Source: Symbiodinium natans
Taxonomy: Eukaryota > Sar > Dinophyceae > Suessiales > Symbiodiniaceae
Assembly (NCBI GenBank): GCA_905221605.1
Contig: CAJNDS010002390.1
Location: forward strand, 94,239-158,238
Reading direction: 5' to 3'
DNA: 64,000 bases
The position numbers and the translations under genes were made by a program. Below, piece by piece: positions 1-10,579 of this stretch (the stretch's first letter is position 1; each line of letters starts with the position of its first letter). The notes below the pieces were generated by a model. The model was not told the origin of the DNA, did not search any database, and saw only the letters and a program-made list of their open reading frames with translations.

Positions 1-46
1 CCCTAAACCCTAAACCCTAAACCCTGAACCCTAAACCCTAAACCCA
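1..46. repeat. CCCTAAA telomere-type array at window edge
   Basis: Six consecutive 7-bp CCCTAAA units, the fourth drifted to CCCTGAA. It is the plant/alveolate telomere unit, but similar arrays occur throughout the window in both orientations, so this is not evidence that the window begins at a chromosome end. Confidence 0.9.
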
Positions 47-120
47 GGAATCCATGGTGAGACCTTGGCTTGAGTCACCAAAGCCTCTAAACCCTCAACG
101 CAGTAGCCCCGGGGCTCGGG

Positions 121-830
121 GGTTTTGGGTTTTTAGGGTTTTTAGGGTTTTTAGGGTTTTAGGGTTTTAGGGTTTTAGGGTTTTAGGGTTTTAGGGTTTT
201 AGGGTTTTAGGGTTTTGGGGTTTCAGGGTTTCAGGGTTTTAGGGTTTCAGGGTTCAGGGTTTTAGGGTTTTAGGGTTTTACGGTTTTTGGGTTTTAGGGT
301 TTTTGGGTTTTAGGGTTTTAGGGTTTTTGGGTTTTAGGGTTTTTGGGTTTTAGGGTTCTAGGGTTTTTGGGTTTTTGGGTTTTAGGGTTTTAGGGTTTTG
401 GGGTTTCAGGGTTTCAGGGTTTTAGGGTTTTAGGGTTTTAGGGTTCTAGGGTTTTTGGGTTTTTGGGTTTTAGGGTTTTAGGGTTTTTGGGGGTTTTAGG
501 GGTTTTAGGGGTTTTAGGGGTTTAGGGGTTTTAGGGGTTTAGGGTTTTAGGGTTTTAGGGGTTTTTGGGTTTTTGGGTTTAGGGTTTTAGGGTTTTAGGG
601 TTTTAGGGTTTTAGGGTCTTAGGGTTTTTGGGTTTTTGGGTTTTTGGGTGTTTGGGTTTTTGGGTTTTTGGGTTTTAGGGTTTTTGGGTTTTTGGGTTTT
701 AGGGTTTTTGGGTTTTTGGGTTTTACGGTTTTTGGGTTTTTGGGTTTTCGGGTTTTGGGTTTTTGGGTTTTCGGGTTTTTGGGTTTTGGGGTTTTTGGGT
801 TTTAGGGAAGGGTTTAGGGCTTCTAGGTTC
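121..830. repeat. Degenerate TTTTAGGG / TTTTTGGG array
   Basis: About 700 bp of 7-9 bp units built on TTTTAGGG and TTTTTGGG, with blocks of TTTCAGGG and TTTTAGGGG. Each sub-block is locally homogeneous. The 8-bp period plus indels opens a plus-strand frame near 636-869 made only of G, F, W, V and L, which is a translation of the repeat and not a gene. Confidence 0.9.
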
Positions 831-867
831 AGACTTCACGCTCAGGCTTCACGGTTTATTGAACCCT

Positions 868-1000
868 AGACCCTACTTAGGGTTTAGGGTTTCGGGTTTA
901 GGGTTTAGGCTTTCGGCTTTCGGCTTTAGGGTTTAGGGTTTAGGGTTTAGGGTTTAGGGTTAGGGTTTAGGGTTTAGGGTTTAGGGTTTAGGGTTCGGGG
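868..1000. repeat. TTTAGGG array
   Basis: Tandem TTTAGGG with minor variants (TTTCGGG, TTAGGG). It runs up to an exon-like island at about 1004 and resumes at 1081. Confidence 0.9.
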
Positions 1001-1006
1001 CTCAAG

Positions 1007-1081
1007 GTGCTGGGGGCTGAGGGGCGAGCCATCTCCTCAGGCCTGCGCCACAAGGCCATCGGGGTTCGGGGATGTTGTAAG
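1007..1081 (+). CDS. Exon-like island, unknown product
   Basis: A non-repeat island of about 80 bp between two TTTAGGG arrays. The plus strand is open and encodes GAEGRAISSGLRHKAIG and neighbours, with balanced composition unlike the repeat-derived frames. The 3' edge runs straight into AAGGTTTAGGG, where GT of the first repeat unit could be a splice donor. No family is recognised. It could also be unique non-coding spacer. Confidence 0.3.
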
Positions 1082-1180
1082 GTTTAGGGTTTAGGGTTTG
1101 GGGTTTAGGGTTTAGGGTTTAGGGTTTAGGGTTTAGGGTTTAGGGTTTAGGGTTGAGGGTTGAGGGTTTAGGGTTTAGGG
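1081..1180. repeat. TTTAGGG array
   Basis: About 14 tandem TTTAGGG units with TTTGGGG and TTGAGGG variants. Confidence 0.9.
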
Positions 1181-1285
1181 TTTGTGAAGGGCTTGGGGTT
1201 TGGGGTTTCGGGTTTGTAGGATTTGGGGTTTGTGGTCTAGGGTTTCGGGTGTGGCGCCCAACTTTCTTAACAGATTCTACTCATC

Positions 1286-1420
1286 ATGACAAGGAAGTAC
1301 AATAAGAGGTCTAGGACGCACCCTCCAGTGCCACCGCCATCATCCATGGTGATACCCAGAAACTCTCGGAACAAGGTTCAGGGCCCGTCGGGCATAAGGT
1401 TCCCTCCTAACCCTAAACCC
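1286..1420 (+). other. Unique island with short open frame
   Basis: Non-repeat sequence between arrays at 1180 and 1409. A plus-strand frame opens with ATG at 1286 and runs into the CCCTAAA array, encoding a Pro/Arg/Ser-rich stretch (THPPVPPPSSMVIPRNSRNK). It has no recognisable domain and may be an exon piece or chance. Confidence 0.2.
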
Positions 1421-1854
1421 TAAACCCTAAACCCTAAACCCTAAACCCTAAACCCTAAACCCTAAACCCTCTAGGTTGAAGCCCTTCAGATTCAAGCCCT
1501 CTAGGTTGAAGTTGGTTGCACCTCAAGCTTCTCAAGCTTTCTATGGGCATGTTTACAAACTGGACAGCGAGTAGGGCAATGTGCTGGGCTCAGGGTTTAG
1601 GGCAAAGTTTAGGGTTGAGGGTTCAGGGTTTCGGGTTTAGGGTGAGTAGGCTTTAGGGTTTAGGGTTCAGGGTTCAGGGTTTAGGGTTTAGGGTCTGGGG
1701 TGAGCCCTTGCAAGACACAGCGAACACCCCCCCCCCCCCCTAACAAGCAGCTGTCGCGTTGATGCCCAAACACCCCCTTCGACCCTCTCCGCCAGTGCCT
1801 GGCCGAAGCCGCCTGCTCTTCACAAGCACAACTGGGGGGAAGGGCACCCCTAAA

Positions 1855-1950
1855 CCCTAAACCCCTAAACCCCTTGACCCCTAAACTCCTAAACCCCTAA
1901 ACCCCTAAACCCCTAAACCCCCAAACCCCCAAACCCCCAAACCCCTGAGA
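1855..1950. repeat. CCCCTAAA / CCCCCAAA array
   Basis: Eight-base units CCCCTAAA changing over to CCCCCAAA. An unremarkable spacer island (about 1500-1850, with a poly-C run at 1726-1740) lies upstream. Confidence 0.85.
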
Positions 1951-2040
1951 CCCTGGCTCTGGTAGCCCTGCGAAGAGGTCGTCGACATCCACCGCCTGAT
2001 TTCGCAGCAGCCGAGGGTTGTGGTCCATCGTTTGGGGCTT

Positions 2041-2240
2041 TCAGGTTTAGGGTTTGGGGTTTAGGGTTTAGGGTTTAGGGTTTAGGCTAGGGTTTAGGGT
2101 TTAGGGTTTAGGGTTTAGGGTTTAGGGTTTAGGGTTTAGGGTTTAGGGTTTAGGGTTTAGGGTTTAGGGTTTAGGGTTTAGGGTTTTGGGTTTAGGGTTT
2201 AGGGTTTCGGGTTTCGGGTTTCGGGTTTCGGGTTTCGGGT
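2041..2240. repeat. TTTAGGG array passing into TTTCGGG
   Basis: About 25 TTTAGGG units, the last five changing to TTTCGGG as a block. The following 350 bp (2250-2620) holds unique sequence with no supported gene. It includes a small inverted repeat, TATGGGCCG near 2420 against GGGCCCATACTTGG near 2478-2490. Confidence 0.9.
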
Positions 2241-2823
2241 ATTGGATTTGGGACCCTACTAGTGGACAATCTCCAGCCCATCCCAGAAACCCACAAATTC
2301 TAACCCCAAACCCTAAACCCGAGATCTTGAACCAAGTCCTAAGATGTTGATGTCGTGCCATGGGTCTAAAAATCTCTAATGTTTTTGAACCATGGGGTGT
2401 GGTCTAATAGGGATCCGTAGTATGGGCCGTTATGTCTAGTGTATATACGGGCTGTAAGAAGGGACTCAGATTCAGGGCCCATACTTGGAAACTTAGAAAA
2501 TCCGTGAGGCCTCTGAGACCTAAAGAAGTTTAGGGTTCAGAATTGTCAGGGCTCTGTCATGAGGAACCAGGACGGGTGTTAAGGGAGGGGTGTAAATGCA
2601 CAGTTTCCCGCCGAACCCTACACCCCAAACCCTAAACACCCTCAACCCCAAACCCAAACCCTAAACACCAAACCTCAAAGTGCGTAGGGTGTGGGGAGGC
2701 TTCTGGTCGGCCATCCTCACCAGTTGAAAAGCAGAGGAGAGTTAGGGGCGTGGAAATAGAACCTCCCGCAAAAAGGCTCAAAAAACCTGGGAATCATAAA
2801 CCCTGACAAAAAGAATTCTGAAA

Positions 2824-3045
2824 ATGAAAAAAACTAACCCGAACTCAAGGCCTAGGCCGCCCCCCTACAGTGGGGGCGCGCTTATGCCCCTCGACCTCGA
2901 TGGCGCAAGCCGGCACAGGTCGTTCGCCCGCCTCCCACTGGTCCCTTGTAGTCATTTCTGTAAACCAAGAAACCCCCCTAGGACCGACGCCCCTGCTGGA
3001 CCCTTTCTGGGGAGCCCGCTGAGGCCTCCGGGCCCAAAACCCTAA
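2824..3045 (+). other. Open island, no recognised product
   Basis: A GC-rich island of about 220 bp, open on the plus strand (Pro/Arg-rich, 73 codons) and largely open on the minus strand. Its end is the translation of a CCCTAAA array. No domain is visible, and coding status and strand are undecided. Confidence 0.15.
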
Positions 3046-3334
3046 ACCCTAAACCCTAAACCCTAAACCCTAAACCCTCGTGAGACCCCGGCAACTGTTG
3101 GGGGGGCCCCCTGCGGAATCTGGAGCTGGGCCCTCACCTCTCCTGGTTCTGGGATCCCTGGACTGAAACCTTCCCCTTGGATGAAATCGGTGACGGAAGA
3201 CGTTTTCTTGCAAGTAAGCAATTGGTTTAGGGTTTAGGGTTTAGGGTTTGGGGTTTAGGGTTTAGGCCTAAACCCTAACAGGAACAGGTTAGGGTGGCTT
3301 TGCCGCCTTGGACGGCGTAGGGTGGGAGAAAGGT

Positions 3335-3439
3335 GTTAGATGGCCTTCCACAATCGGTCAAGAGCTGCTCTTCGCACCTGACGAGGCTTTCGAGCCTCTG
3401 CTGCATCCTAACCTTCACAGCATCTATGCCATATTGCAG
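3335..3439 (-). CDS. Exon-like island, coiled-coil type, unknown product
   Basis: The minus strand is open for 35 codons between two arrays. It encodes a helical, charged stretch (VRMQQRLESLVRCEEQLLTD) that looks like real protein and could form a coiled coil. CCCTAAA arrays lie immediately 5' on the coding strand. It has no start or stop of its own and is best read as an internal exon of an unidentified gene. Confidence 0.45.
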
Positions 3440-3504
3440 CAAACCCTAAACCCTAAACACTAAACCCTAAACCCTAAACCCAGAACCCTGATCCCTGAAC
3501 CCTG

Positions 3505-3577
3505 ACCCGCCGCCAGCCTCGCTTGGCTTCACCGCCTTCAGGCGCGCGGGGGGCGCCATGAGACGGAACCCAGCCTG
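3505..3577 (-). CDS. Exon-like island, unknown product
   Basis: A minus-strand frame encoding FRLMAPPARLKAVKPSEAGG in a GC-rich island between arrays. It sits about 70 bp upstream, in the coding direction, of the 3335-3439 island, and the two may belong to the same gene. Product unknown. Confidence 0.4.
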
Positions 3578-3768
3578 GTTTGGCTTAGGATTTTGCAGGT
3601 CTAGGGTTGCAGGATTGAGTTTAGGGTTTAGGGTTTAATTTGCGGTTAGGGTTTAGGGTTAGGGGTTGGGGTTAGGGTTTAGGGTTTCAGAGTTCAGGGT
3701 TTCGCTTCAGATTTTGGGGCCTTGGTGCTTTTAGGGTTCTAGTTCCAGAGTTTGGGGATTCTAGGGCT

Positions 3769-4182
3769 CTAACGCTGCAGGGCTTTTTGGCTGGGGTTTT
3801 GGTCTTTAGGGTTTAGGGTTTGGGCTTTAGGGCTTAGGGCTTTGGGTTCAGGGTTTATGGTTGGTTTAGGGTGCCTCTGATCGGCGGTCCAATGGTCCAG
3901 GAAAAGCTTGGTACCAAATCCAGAGACGCCGATACCCTGTCGCTCAGGAGCAGTGCAATCCCTCAAGTTGAGACGCTCACAACCGTCAACCGCAAAAAAC
4001 CAGAGACCCCCAGAAACCTTAAAACACACGTCCCTGAACCCTAATTGAACATCCATCCAGCTGTGTAGTCCTTTTGAATCAGGTTGGTGTCTCCGATTCT
4101 GCCTGAAGGGGAAGAGCCTCTGGGAACCCAACCCTAAACCCAAACCCTTGAATCCTAAGCAGAAAACCCCCAAAGTCCCCAA
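3769..4182 (-). other. Mixed island, long minus frame partly repeat-derived
   Basis: A 137-codon minus-strand frame whose ends are translations of drifted TTTAGGG units (LGFKGLGLGLGS, PKAQTLNPKD). Only the middle (about 3880-4110) is unique sequence. No domain is recognisable, so this is not claimed as a gene. Confidence 0.15.
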
Positions 4183-4485
4183 ACCCTGATCCCTGAACCC
4201 CCTAAACTGGTGCTGGTTTGGGGGGGGCCTAGAAATATTAGACGTTTATGGCTGTATAAGGATTATATGGGAATCACGTGCAATAAACAATAAAAACCAA
4301 TGTTCAGACCTACCCTAAACCCTACACCCTAAACCCTAAACCCTAAATCCTGTAAAGGATAGAGTCCTGAAGCCCGGAACCGCGAAGCGGGGGGGGGGGG
4401 GTCCGGAAAGTGGGGGCGCGTGATTGGGGTCCGTATTTTCAGGGAATGTTACGAATTTGGGGGTCTATACCAGGGGTCCCCCTAA

Positions 4486-4560
4486 ACCCTAAACCCTAAA
4501 CCCTAAACCCTAAACCCTAAACCCTAAACCCTAAACCCTAAACCCTAAACCCTAAACCCA
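4486..4560. repeat. CCCTAAA array
   Basis: About ten perfect units, adjacent to the exon-like island at 4579-4659. Confidence 0.9.
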
Positions 4561-4578
4561 GTGGTTCGTAAACCCCCA

Positions 4579-4659
4579 AGTCTCTCCAGGGCCCCTGGCA
4601 CCCAGCTGTGGCAGCTCCTTCTTCGCTTTGACCGGCTTCTTGGCGGTGTCCTGCTCCGA
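4579..4659 (-). CDS. Exon-like island, Lys-rich, unknown product
   Basis: The minus strand encodes EQDTAKKPVKAKKELPQLGA in a unique island flanked by CCCTAAA arrays (4486-4560 and 4694-4765). The Lys/Glu-rich composition is unlike any array translation. It is probably an internal exon of an unidentified minus-strand gene. Confidence 0.45.
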
Positions 4660-4693
4660 GGTTAGGGGGCATCGGGGGCTTTTGGCTTCAGGG

Positions 4694-4860
4694 CCTAAAC
4701 CCTAAACCCTAAACCCTAAACCCTAAACCCTAAACCCTAAACCCTAAACCCTAAACCCTAAACCCTGAGCCCTGAGCCCTGAGCCCTGATCCCTGAACCC
4801 TAAACCCTGAGCCCTGAGCCCTGAGCCCTGATCCCTGAACCCTGAACCCTGAACCCTGTC
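4694..4860. repeat. CCCTAAA array passing into CCCTGAGC/CCCTGAA
   Basis: Eleven CCCTAAA units followed by blocks of CCCTGAGC, CCCTGATC and CCCTGAA, each variant clustered with itself. Confidence 0.85.
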
Positions 4861-5729
4861 CTTTCTGAAGTGTCAAAGTTGAGCACAGTCTATGGATCCC
4901 CAACCCAAACCCTCGAACCTTCGTTCCCGAAACTCAGATGTCCCTGTGTTTAGGGTTTACGGTGTAGGGTTTGGGGTTTAGGGTGTAGGGCTTAGGGTTT
5001 AGGGTCCGTTGGACCCCTTGACCCCGAAATCCTGATGTTCCACCCTCTTTAGCAGGGCCCGCCCCGCCATCCCTCCTCCCCCCCCATTCCCTCTACAACA
5101 TCAAGCTTACCGGTATATTCAGGACCGTGTGACTGTTTCGGGGTGCCCGCTCAGGTCCCGTATGTCTTCCGGGTGTCGCAAGAATACTTTTTTTCGGCCA
5201 CCTCTCTGTGCCTTGGAAGTTCACATAAAGTCCATCCACGTTTCAATAATTATATCCCGGGACCCTAATTCCCAAACCCTTAACCATGTAAGAAAGGTAA
5301 ATAACTCAGCTTCGACTGTTCAAACAGGATGGCCCCTACAACCCTCTGAACAAATGTTCCTGAATATGGTTCTCTTAAACAAACAAGGGAAGATACAAAA
5401 TATCCAGCGGGCCTACCTAGAACTAACCCTAACTCTAAACCCAAAACCCAAAGCCCTATATAAACCCTACACTGACACCTCCAGCAAGCTGCAGCCTTCT
5501 CCTCGTCCGACAGCGGTTCTTCTTTAATTTCTTCCTTCACCTGCATGATTTCAGGCTTTAGGGCTCAGGGCAACAAAGCAACTTGTTTAGGGTCTTTGGG
5601 GTTTAGGCTTCAGGGCTTAGGGTTAGGGCTGAGGGCTCTTAAAGGACAAGAACCATTCCGAGCTGCTTCTGCTGCACTGGGAAAAAGTCCCGCACGCCCC
5701 ACTCTGAACTGAGGCCGAAGCCTTGAAAG

Positions 5730-5731
<2 letters not shown>

Positions 5732-5766
<35 letters not shown>
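5732..5766. repeat. (CA)n microsatellite
   Basis: About 17 CA dinucleotides. A minus-strand frame through it reads VCVCVC and is an artefact. Confidence 0.95.
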
Positions 5767-5769
<3 letters not shown>

Positions 5770-5944
5770 GGGTGTGTATAGGGTTTAGGTTTTTGGGTTG
5801 GGTTATGCCCCCTACACCCTACACCCCACACCCCACACGCTAAACCCAAAAACACCTTAAACCTACAAACCCCGGACTGCCACAATCCGCCTCTGTCTTT
5901 ACCTGCGCGGCTTGCGTAAGCACCTCAATACGGCAACACGGTAC

Positions 5945-6090
5945 AAGGTTTAGGGTTTAGGGTTTAGGGTTTAGGGTTTAGGGTTTAGGGTTTAGGGTTT
6001 AGGGTTTAGGGTTTAGGGCTTAGGGTTTAGGGTTTAGGGTTTAGGGCTTAGGGTTTAGGGTTTAGGGTTTAGGGTTTAGGGCCTTTAAGG
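5945..6090. repeat. TTTAGGG array facing an opposite CCCTAAA array
   Basis: About 20 TTTAGGG units, a drifted spacer (6091-6185), then CCCTAAA units at 6186-6283 on the same strand. The two arrays therefore form a large inverted repeat around the spacer. Confidence 0.9.
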
Positions 6091-6281
6091 TTTAGGCCTT
6101 TAGGGTTTAGAGCCTTTAGGGTTTAGGGCCTTGAGGGTTAGGCTTTAGGGTTTAGAAGGCTTTGGAGAAAGGAAGCCTAAATCCTAAATCCTAAACCCTA
6201 AACCCTAAACCCTAAACCCTAAACCCTAAACCCTAAACCCTAAACCCTAAACCCTAAACCCTAAACCCTAAACCCTAAACC

Positions 6282-6380
6282 CAAGTCCAACAAGTCATTG
6301 TTGAGCTCGTTGCCACGACGCATGCTGGTCCCGTGGTCTGGGGTCGGCTTGGCCCTGCGCCCATTACTGGGTCCTTGTTG
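6282..6380 (+). CDS. Exon-like island, unknown product
   Basis: Directly after the CCCTAAA array ending at about 6281 the plus strand is open and encodes QVQQVIVELVATTHAGPVVW, a plausible protein segment. The 5' edge falls in ...CTAAACCCAAG, where AAG could be an acceptor. Product unknown. Confidence 0.3.
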
Positions 6381-6415
6381 GGGTTGTATTAAAAATTGTC
6401 ATCTATGTTTAATCC

Positions 6416-7010
6416 TTATTGGGTTCTTATGATAACAAGAATATGAAGTTTAAGCCACCAAGGACCCAGGTTAGGTGTTTGCAGTGTGAGTGGAGATGCC
6501 CGCTGTCTAGGCTCCTTCTGGCCAGAGGCATGACCGTCTCCACACCCCCTTATGGGGTAACACGAAGCCGGCAAATGCGCAGCTGGACGCGGATGCAACT
6601 CAAGGCATTCCCGACGCGAAGAAGAAGATGCACGACTGGTGCTTCCGCTGTGATACTGCATACTGCATACTGCAAGCATTGCTTCATCTACTGCCGCAAT
6701 TTCCCAGAGCCGACAGCGCGCACCACAAAGGCAACTGCATGTGCCTGCCTGGTACGTGTGGATTCGCGTTGACAAGGATGAAGTCGCTTCTGGCCGGACA
6801 GCTGCGCAACGCTTGCCGAGCTCTGAAGCCATTTCTTTTTGATATCGCATGTTTTTGTCATCGCGATGTTCGCCATACACAGATTTGCAGTTTGCAAGAG
6901 CTGCGCACCGTTCTCACCCGAATTTTTGCCAGATTTGTCACTTCTTGTTTTGTGGACCTCTTCGATGTTACAGCCGAAACTAGGGCTCCTCTTCGGGGTC
7001 TCTTGTAGGG
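6416..7010. other. 600-bp unique block open on both strands, no assignment
   Basis: One of the longest repeat-free blocks in the first 10 kb. There is a 154-codon minus frame (6416-6880) and overlapping plus frames (6628-7008 and others). None shows a domain I recognise. The competing frames on both strands mean coding status cannot be decided by eye. It ends at a CCCTAAA array at 7036. Confidence 0.25.
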
Positions 7011-7035
7011 GTCCAATCGTGAAGCCCCATAAGTC

Positions 7036-7126
7036 CTAAACCCTAAACCCTAAACCCTAAACCCTAAACCCTAAACCCTAAACCCTAAACCCTAAACCCT
7101 AAACCCTAAACCCTAAACCCTAAACC
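7036..7126. repeat. CCCTAAA array
   Basis: Thirteen near-perfect units after the unique block. Confidence 0.9.
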
Positions 7127-7210
7127 CATCTCACCTGTCATCGTTTGCCCCATTTTCTGGAACCCACCATTACAAGGAACTAAGGGAGGGAACCTTCCAA
7201 GGGACCTCAG

Positions 7211-7344
7211 GGCTTGTTTAGGGAAACCCTAAACCCTAAACCCGAAACCCTAACCCTAAACCCTAAACCCTAAACCCTAAACCCTAAACCCTAAACCCTA
7301 AACCCTAAACCCTAAACCCTAAACCTTCGAGGCTTGTTTAGGGA
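7211..7344. repeat. CCCTAAA array bounded by a 14-bp direct repeat
   Basis: GGCTTGTTTAGGGA occurs at 7211-7224 and again at 7331-7344, with the CCCTAAA array (7225-7326) between. The arrangement looks like a target-site duplication around an inserted array. The flanking sequence (TTATATAGGGG, CTACTTAAG) is also found near other arrays, for example 8320-8345. Confidence 0.6.
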
Positions 7345-7391
7345 TTATATAGGGGCTACTTAAGTATAGGGACTATATCATGAAAGCCATG

Positions 7392-7494
7392 ACTTAGAGG
7401 TGCATGGGTAGTTAGAACCCGGGCTCTGAGTGGGATAAGCTGTAGGTCGAAGTACTTATAGCCCTACTTATAATTGCCCATGAACCTTCCAGTA
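7392..7494. mobile_element. MITE-like element, family A (TTCATGGG termini)
   Basis: Ends are inverted copies of each other: ACTTAGAGGTGCATGGGTAG on the left and, reverse-complemented, TACTGGAAGGTTCATGGGCA on the right. It is about 103 bp with no coding capacity. The best copy of the same family is at 30465-30590; others are at 21815-21939 and 43071-43192. Confidence 0.6.
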
Positions 7495-7584
7495 ACGGCA
7501 CTGAGAAGCCAGCAAAGGGCTTCCAGTGATCAAGGGGAGCTAAGAGAGGTGGTGGGTTTAAGGGCTAAGGGTTTAAGGGTTTCA

Positions 7585-7768
7585 GGGTTTAGGGCTTCGG
7601 GTTTAGGGTTTAGGGTTTGGGGTTTAGGTTTAGGGTTTAGGGTTTAGGGTTTGGGGTTTAGGGTTTAGGGTTTAGGGTTTAGGGTTTAGGGTTTAGGGTT
7701 TAGGGTTTAGGGTTTAGGGTTTAGGGTTTAGGGTTTAGGGTTTAGGGTTTAGGGTTTAGGGCTTAGGG
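7585..7768. repeat. TTTAGGG array
   Basis: About 25 units with TTTGGGG variants near its start. Confidence 0.9.
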
Positions 7769-8022
7769 GTGATGCAAAGGTGCAAGGGTTTAGGGTTCAG
7801 GGCTTGAGAAGCCCATTCACTGGTACGGTATTGAGGAGTAACAAGCCTCAAAGATTCAGGGGTCTAGGGTCTAGGGTTGTAAGCTTCCCTAGCCAAACCC
7901 CCAGAGCAAAACGACGAACCCTTTGAATCTGACCCGAAACCCTAAACCTAAAGGGCTGAAACCGAACAACCGTAAACCCTAAACCCCTAAACCCCTAAAC
8001 CCCTAACACCTTAACGCCCACT

Positions 8023-8118
8023 CAGCTGCTCAGGACTTTGTGGCTCGACTCCGCGGTTCCGCAACCCCGCGACAAGTTCATGGCCCCTCGAACGAAAGCG
8101 AATCCACAGCCCCTGTAA
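8023..8118 (+). CDS. Exon-like island ending in a stop, unknown product
   Basis: The plus strand encodes 31 residues (including TLWLDSAVPQPRDKFMAPRT) and ends in TAA at 8116-8118, just before a TTTAGGG tract. The composition is that of a real protein and it could be a terminal exon. Its strand is opposite to most exons here. Confidence 0.3.
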   Translation, partial: QLLRTLWLDSAVPQPRDKFMAPRTKANPQPL

Positions 8119-8247
8119 CGGTTTAGGGTTTAGGGCTTAGGGTAAGTTGTATTGTATAGGAATTCTGAGGGGATGATGCCGGCAGTGCTTAGGCTCAGGT
8201 CGCAAGCAAAACAATCGAAAACAGCCAGGCTTTTTTCCGCCTCTGGG

Positions 8248-8345
8248 GACTAAAGGAGGGACCCTTAAAAGGGACCTAAGGGGTTCCTTAGGGGTCATTT
8301 AGGGGCTTTAGGGTTTAGGGTTTAGGGCTACTTAGGTATATAGGC
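8248..8345. repeat. Dispersed repeat family B (GGAGGGACCCTTA...)
   Basis: Contains ACTAAAGGAGGGACCCTTA, then AAAGGGACCTAAGGGGTTCC, and a TATATAGG tail. Related copies on the opposite strand lie at about 45395-45455, 63640-63775 and 20790-20835. The GGGACC...GGTCCC-type core can fold. No coding capacity. Confidence 0.5.
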
Positions 8346-8596
8346 ACTGTATAAGGAAAATAGAGGGTTACATAGGTATTCTCCGCCTCCAGGCCCTTGG
8401 CCTTACGGGCTTTGGGCTTCGGCTTGAAAGTCGAGGCTTGCAACATTCGACGTGGCCTGGCGTTCAGGCTTTGGGGCTTTGAGTTTGGGGGGGTGTCCTG
8501 AACCCTAAACCCTCAGCCCTAAACCTAAACCCTAAACCCCAAACCCGAAACCCTCAAACCCTAAAACCCTAAACCCTGTGAAGTTAAGGGTTTGGG

Positions 8597-8668
8597 GTGA
8601 GGCAGCCGCGCGACCGGTGGCGATTGGACGACGCCCGGCGCGACCTCGCCTCGGATCATACACGGTCC
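8597..8668 (-). other. GC-rich exon-like island
   Basis: A unique GC-rich stretch between arrays, open on the minus strand (GTVYDPRRGRAGRRPIATG) and on the plus strand. Strand and product undecided. Confidence 0.2.
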
Positions 8669-9539
8669 CCAACCCTCAACCCTTTAGCTTGGTCTGTTCC
8701 GGCATTTAGGGTTTAGGGTTTAGGGTCTAGGGTCTAGGGTTTAGGGTTTAGGGTTTAGGGTTTAGGGTTTGGGGTTTGGGGTTTGGGGTTTAGGGTTTAG
8801 GGATGGTGTGGAGTTTTCAGGCTTCGGCTCTCGGAATTTAGGAGGGTTCAGAGAGCTTGGTCGAGGGCTGAGGGTCCTTCAGGTCACGGGCCAAGACCCA
8901 AGAACCCTAAACCCTAAATCCCTGAATGCTCTAAATCATGTAGGGTTTAGGGTTTTGGGCTTAGAAAACCCGAAACCTACAAAACTCTTGAACACCCCAA
9001 AGCCCTAACACCCTAAACCCCTGCTCCTAAAGCAGTAAACCGCTATAGCAATGGTTCCCCAAAGCCCTAAAACCCTTAAAACCCCTGAACTGACTGCAGC
9101 CGGGTGCATCGTCATGAACCCCTGCCATTAGCTGGGCAGCCCTGGCTTACTGGTAAGCATCCGTTTGGGGAGGGTTTCGGGCTTAGGGTGTGGGGTTCGG
9201 GCTCAGGGAAAACAGGCCCTGAACCCTAAACCCTGAACCCTCAAACAAGTGTTGTTGCAAGGACCCCCCAACGCGGACTGCCCACTGGGCTCCCAGCTAC
9301 TGACGGAAGCCGGCACCTGGCTTGTTTTGGGGGTCGGCTTACCAAAAGTGCCCTAAACCTTAGAGCCTGAACCACAAATCCCAAACCCCAAGCCCTAAAC
9401 CCTAAACCCCTACACCGTCTACACTCCTGAATCCTGAATCCAACTTGAACCCTAAGCTCTAAAGCTCCAAACTCGCAGTTGCCGAGGTCGGCACAGGGCA
9501 GGGGACGGGGGCTCGGCCCCAAGGATGTACCCCGAAGAG

Positions 9540-9668
9540 AGTTAGGGTTTGGGGTTTGGGGTTTGGGGTTTGGGGTTTGGGGTTTGGGGTTTGGGGTTTG
9601 GGGTTTGGGGTTTGGGGTTTGGGGTTTAGGGTTTAGGGTTTAGGGTTTAGGGTTTAGGGTTTAGGGTT
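9540..9668. repeat. TTTGGGG array passing into TTTAGGG
   Basis: Eleven homogeneous TTTGGGG units followed by TTTAGGG units. Such block-wise variants indicate local expansion rather than telomerase synthesis. Confidence 0.9.
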
Positions 9669-9774
9669 TGGGTCTAGGGTTCCCTTGAAATACTCCTATC
9701 ATGGCCTGGGTTCTAAAGACATTGGTGCCGATGCTACGTGTGAGCAAGCAGGCACAGCAACACCACGTGTGGGT

Positions 9775-9935
9775 GGGTTTAGGGTTTAGGGTTAGGGTTT
9801 AGGGTTTAGGGTTCAGGGTTGGGGGTTTAGGGTTTAGGGCTTAGGGTTTAGGGCTTAGGGTTTAGGGTTTAGGGTTTAGGGTTGAGGGTTGAGGGTTGAG
9901 GGTTTAGGGTTTAAGGTTTAGGGTTTACTGAGATG
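9775..9935. repeat. TTTAGGG / TTGAGGG array
   Basis: Mixed tandem units. The sequence between here and 10.6 kb is drifted CCCTAAA/CCCCAAA-type repeat with short unique islands in which no gene is supported. Confidence 0.8.
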
Positions 9936-10579
9936 CTGAACCCTAGACCCTAAACCCCAAACCCTGAACCCTGAACCCTGAAACCTAAACCCTTACGGGT
10001 CCAAGGTAGCGTCCCAAGATGCTCCCAGATGGAGCTTGTCTGCAAAGCACGCTTCGGGTTATATAACCCCAAATCTGGTTTTCTTGTAGGCTACCTAAGA
10101 ATCCTATAAGGGGTTTCGTAACACGGACCTACAAAAAAAGTAGGTGTTGGGTTCGTAAGGTAAAGCTCTCTCAACCCCCCAAAATCCTTACACCTTAAAC
10201 TCTAGGAAGACCAAACCTTCTGAGCCCCAAACCCTAAACTAAACCCCACAGACCCTAAACCCCAAACCCTATAAACCCCATTGCCAGACGCGAAAGTCAG
10301 CCCCATGGACACTGAACCCAAAAACCCCACACCCCAAAGTTCCTAAAATCAAAATAACCCTAAACCCTAACAAAAAAACTAAACCCCAAACCCTAAACCC
10401 AAAACCCTAAACCCCAAGCCCTAAACCCTAAACCCCTCACCTGAACAAAAGCTGGGCATGCCTTGGGCGCTTCGGCAGCCTGGGCCGCAGATGGCGCGGG
10501 ACCTCGGAACAAGAGGCTGGAAGCTCCAATGGCAAGTGTAGGGTTTCGGGTTTAGGGTTTAGGGTTTCGGGTTTCGGGT

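Noticed and set aside
1-46. A true chromosome end at the start of the window
   Set aside because: The array is only six units, followed at once by unique sequence, and identical arrays occur internally throughout the window.
636-869. 77-codon plus frame rich in GFWVFGF
   Set aside because: Pure translation of TTTTTGGG/TTTTAGGG repeat units, with no unique sequence until its end.
2164-2361. Minus frames ending in NPKP/NPKPETLNPKP here and at many other arrays
   Set aside because: NPKP, LNPKP and GFRV/GFGV are the translations of CCCTAAA and TTTAGGG tracts. They mark arrays, not conserved protein termini.
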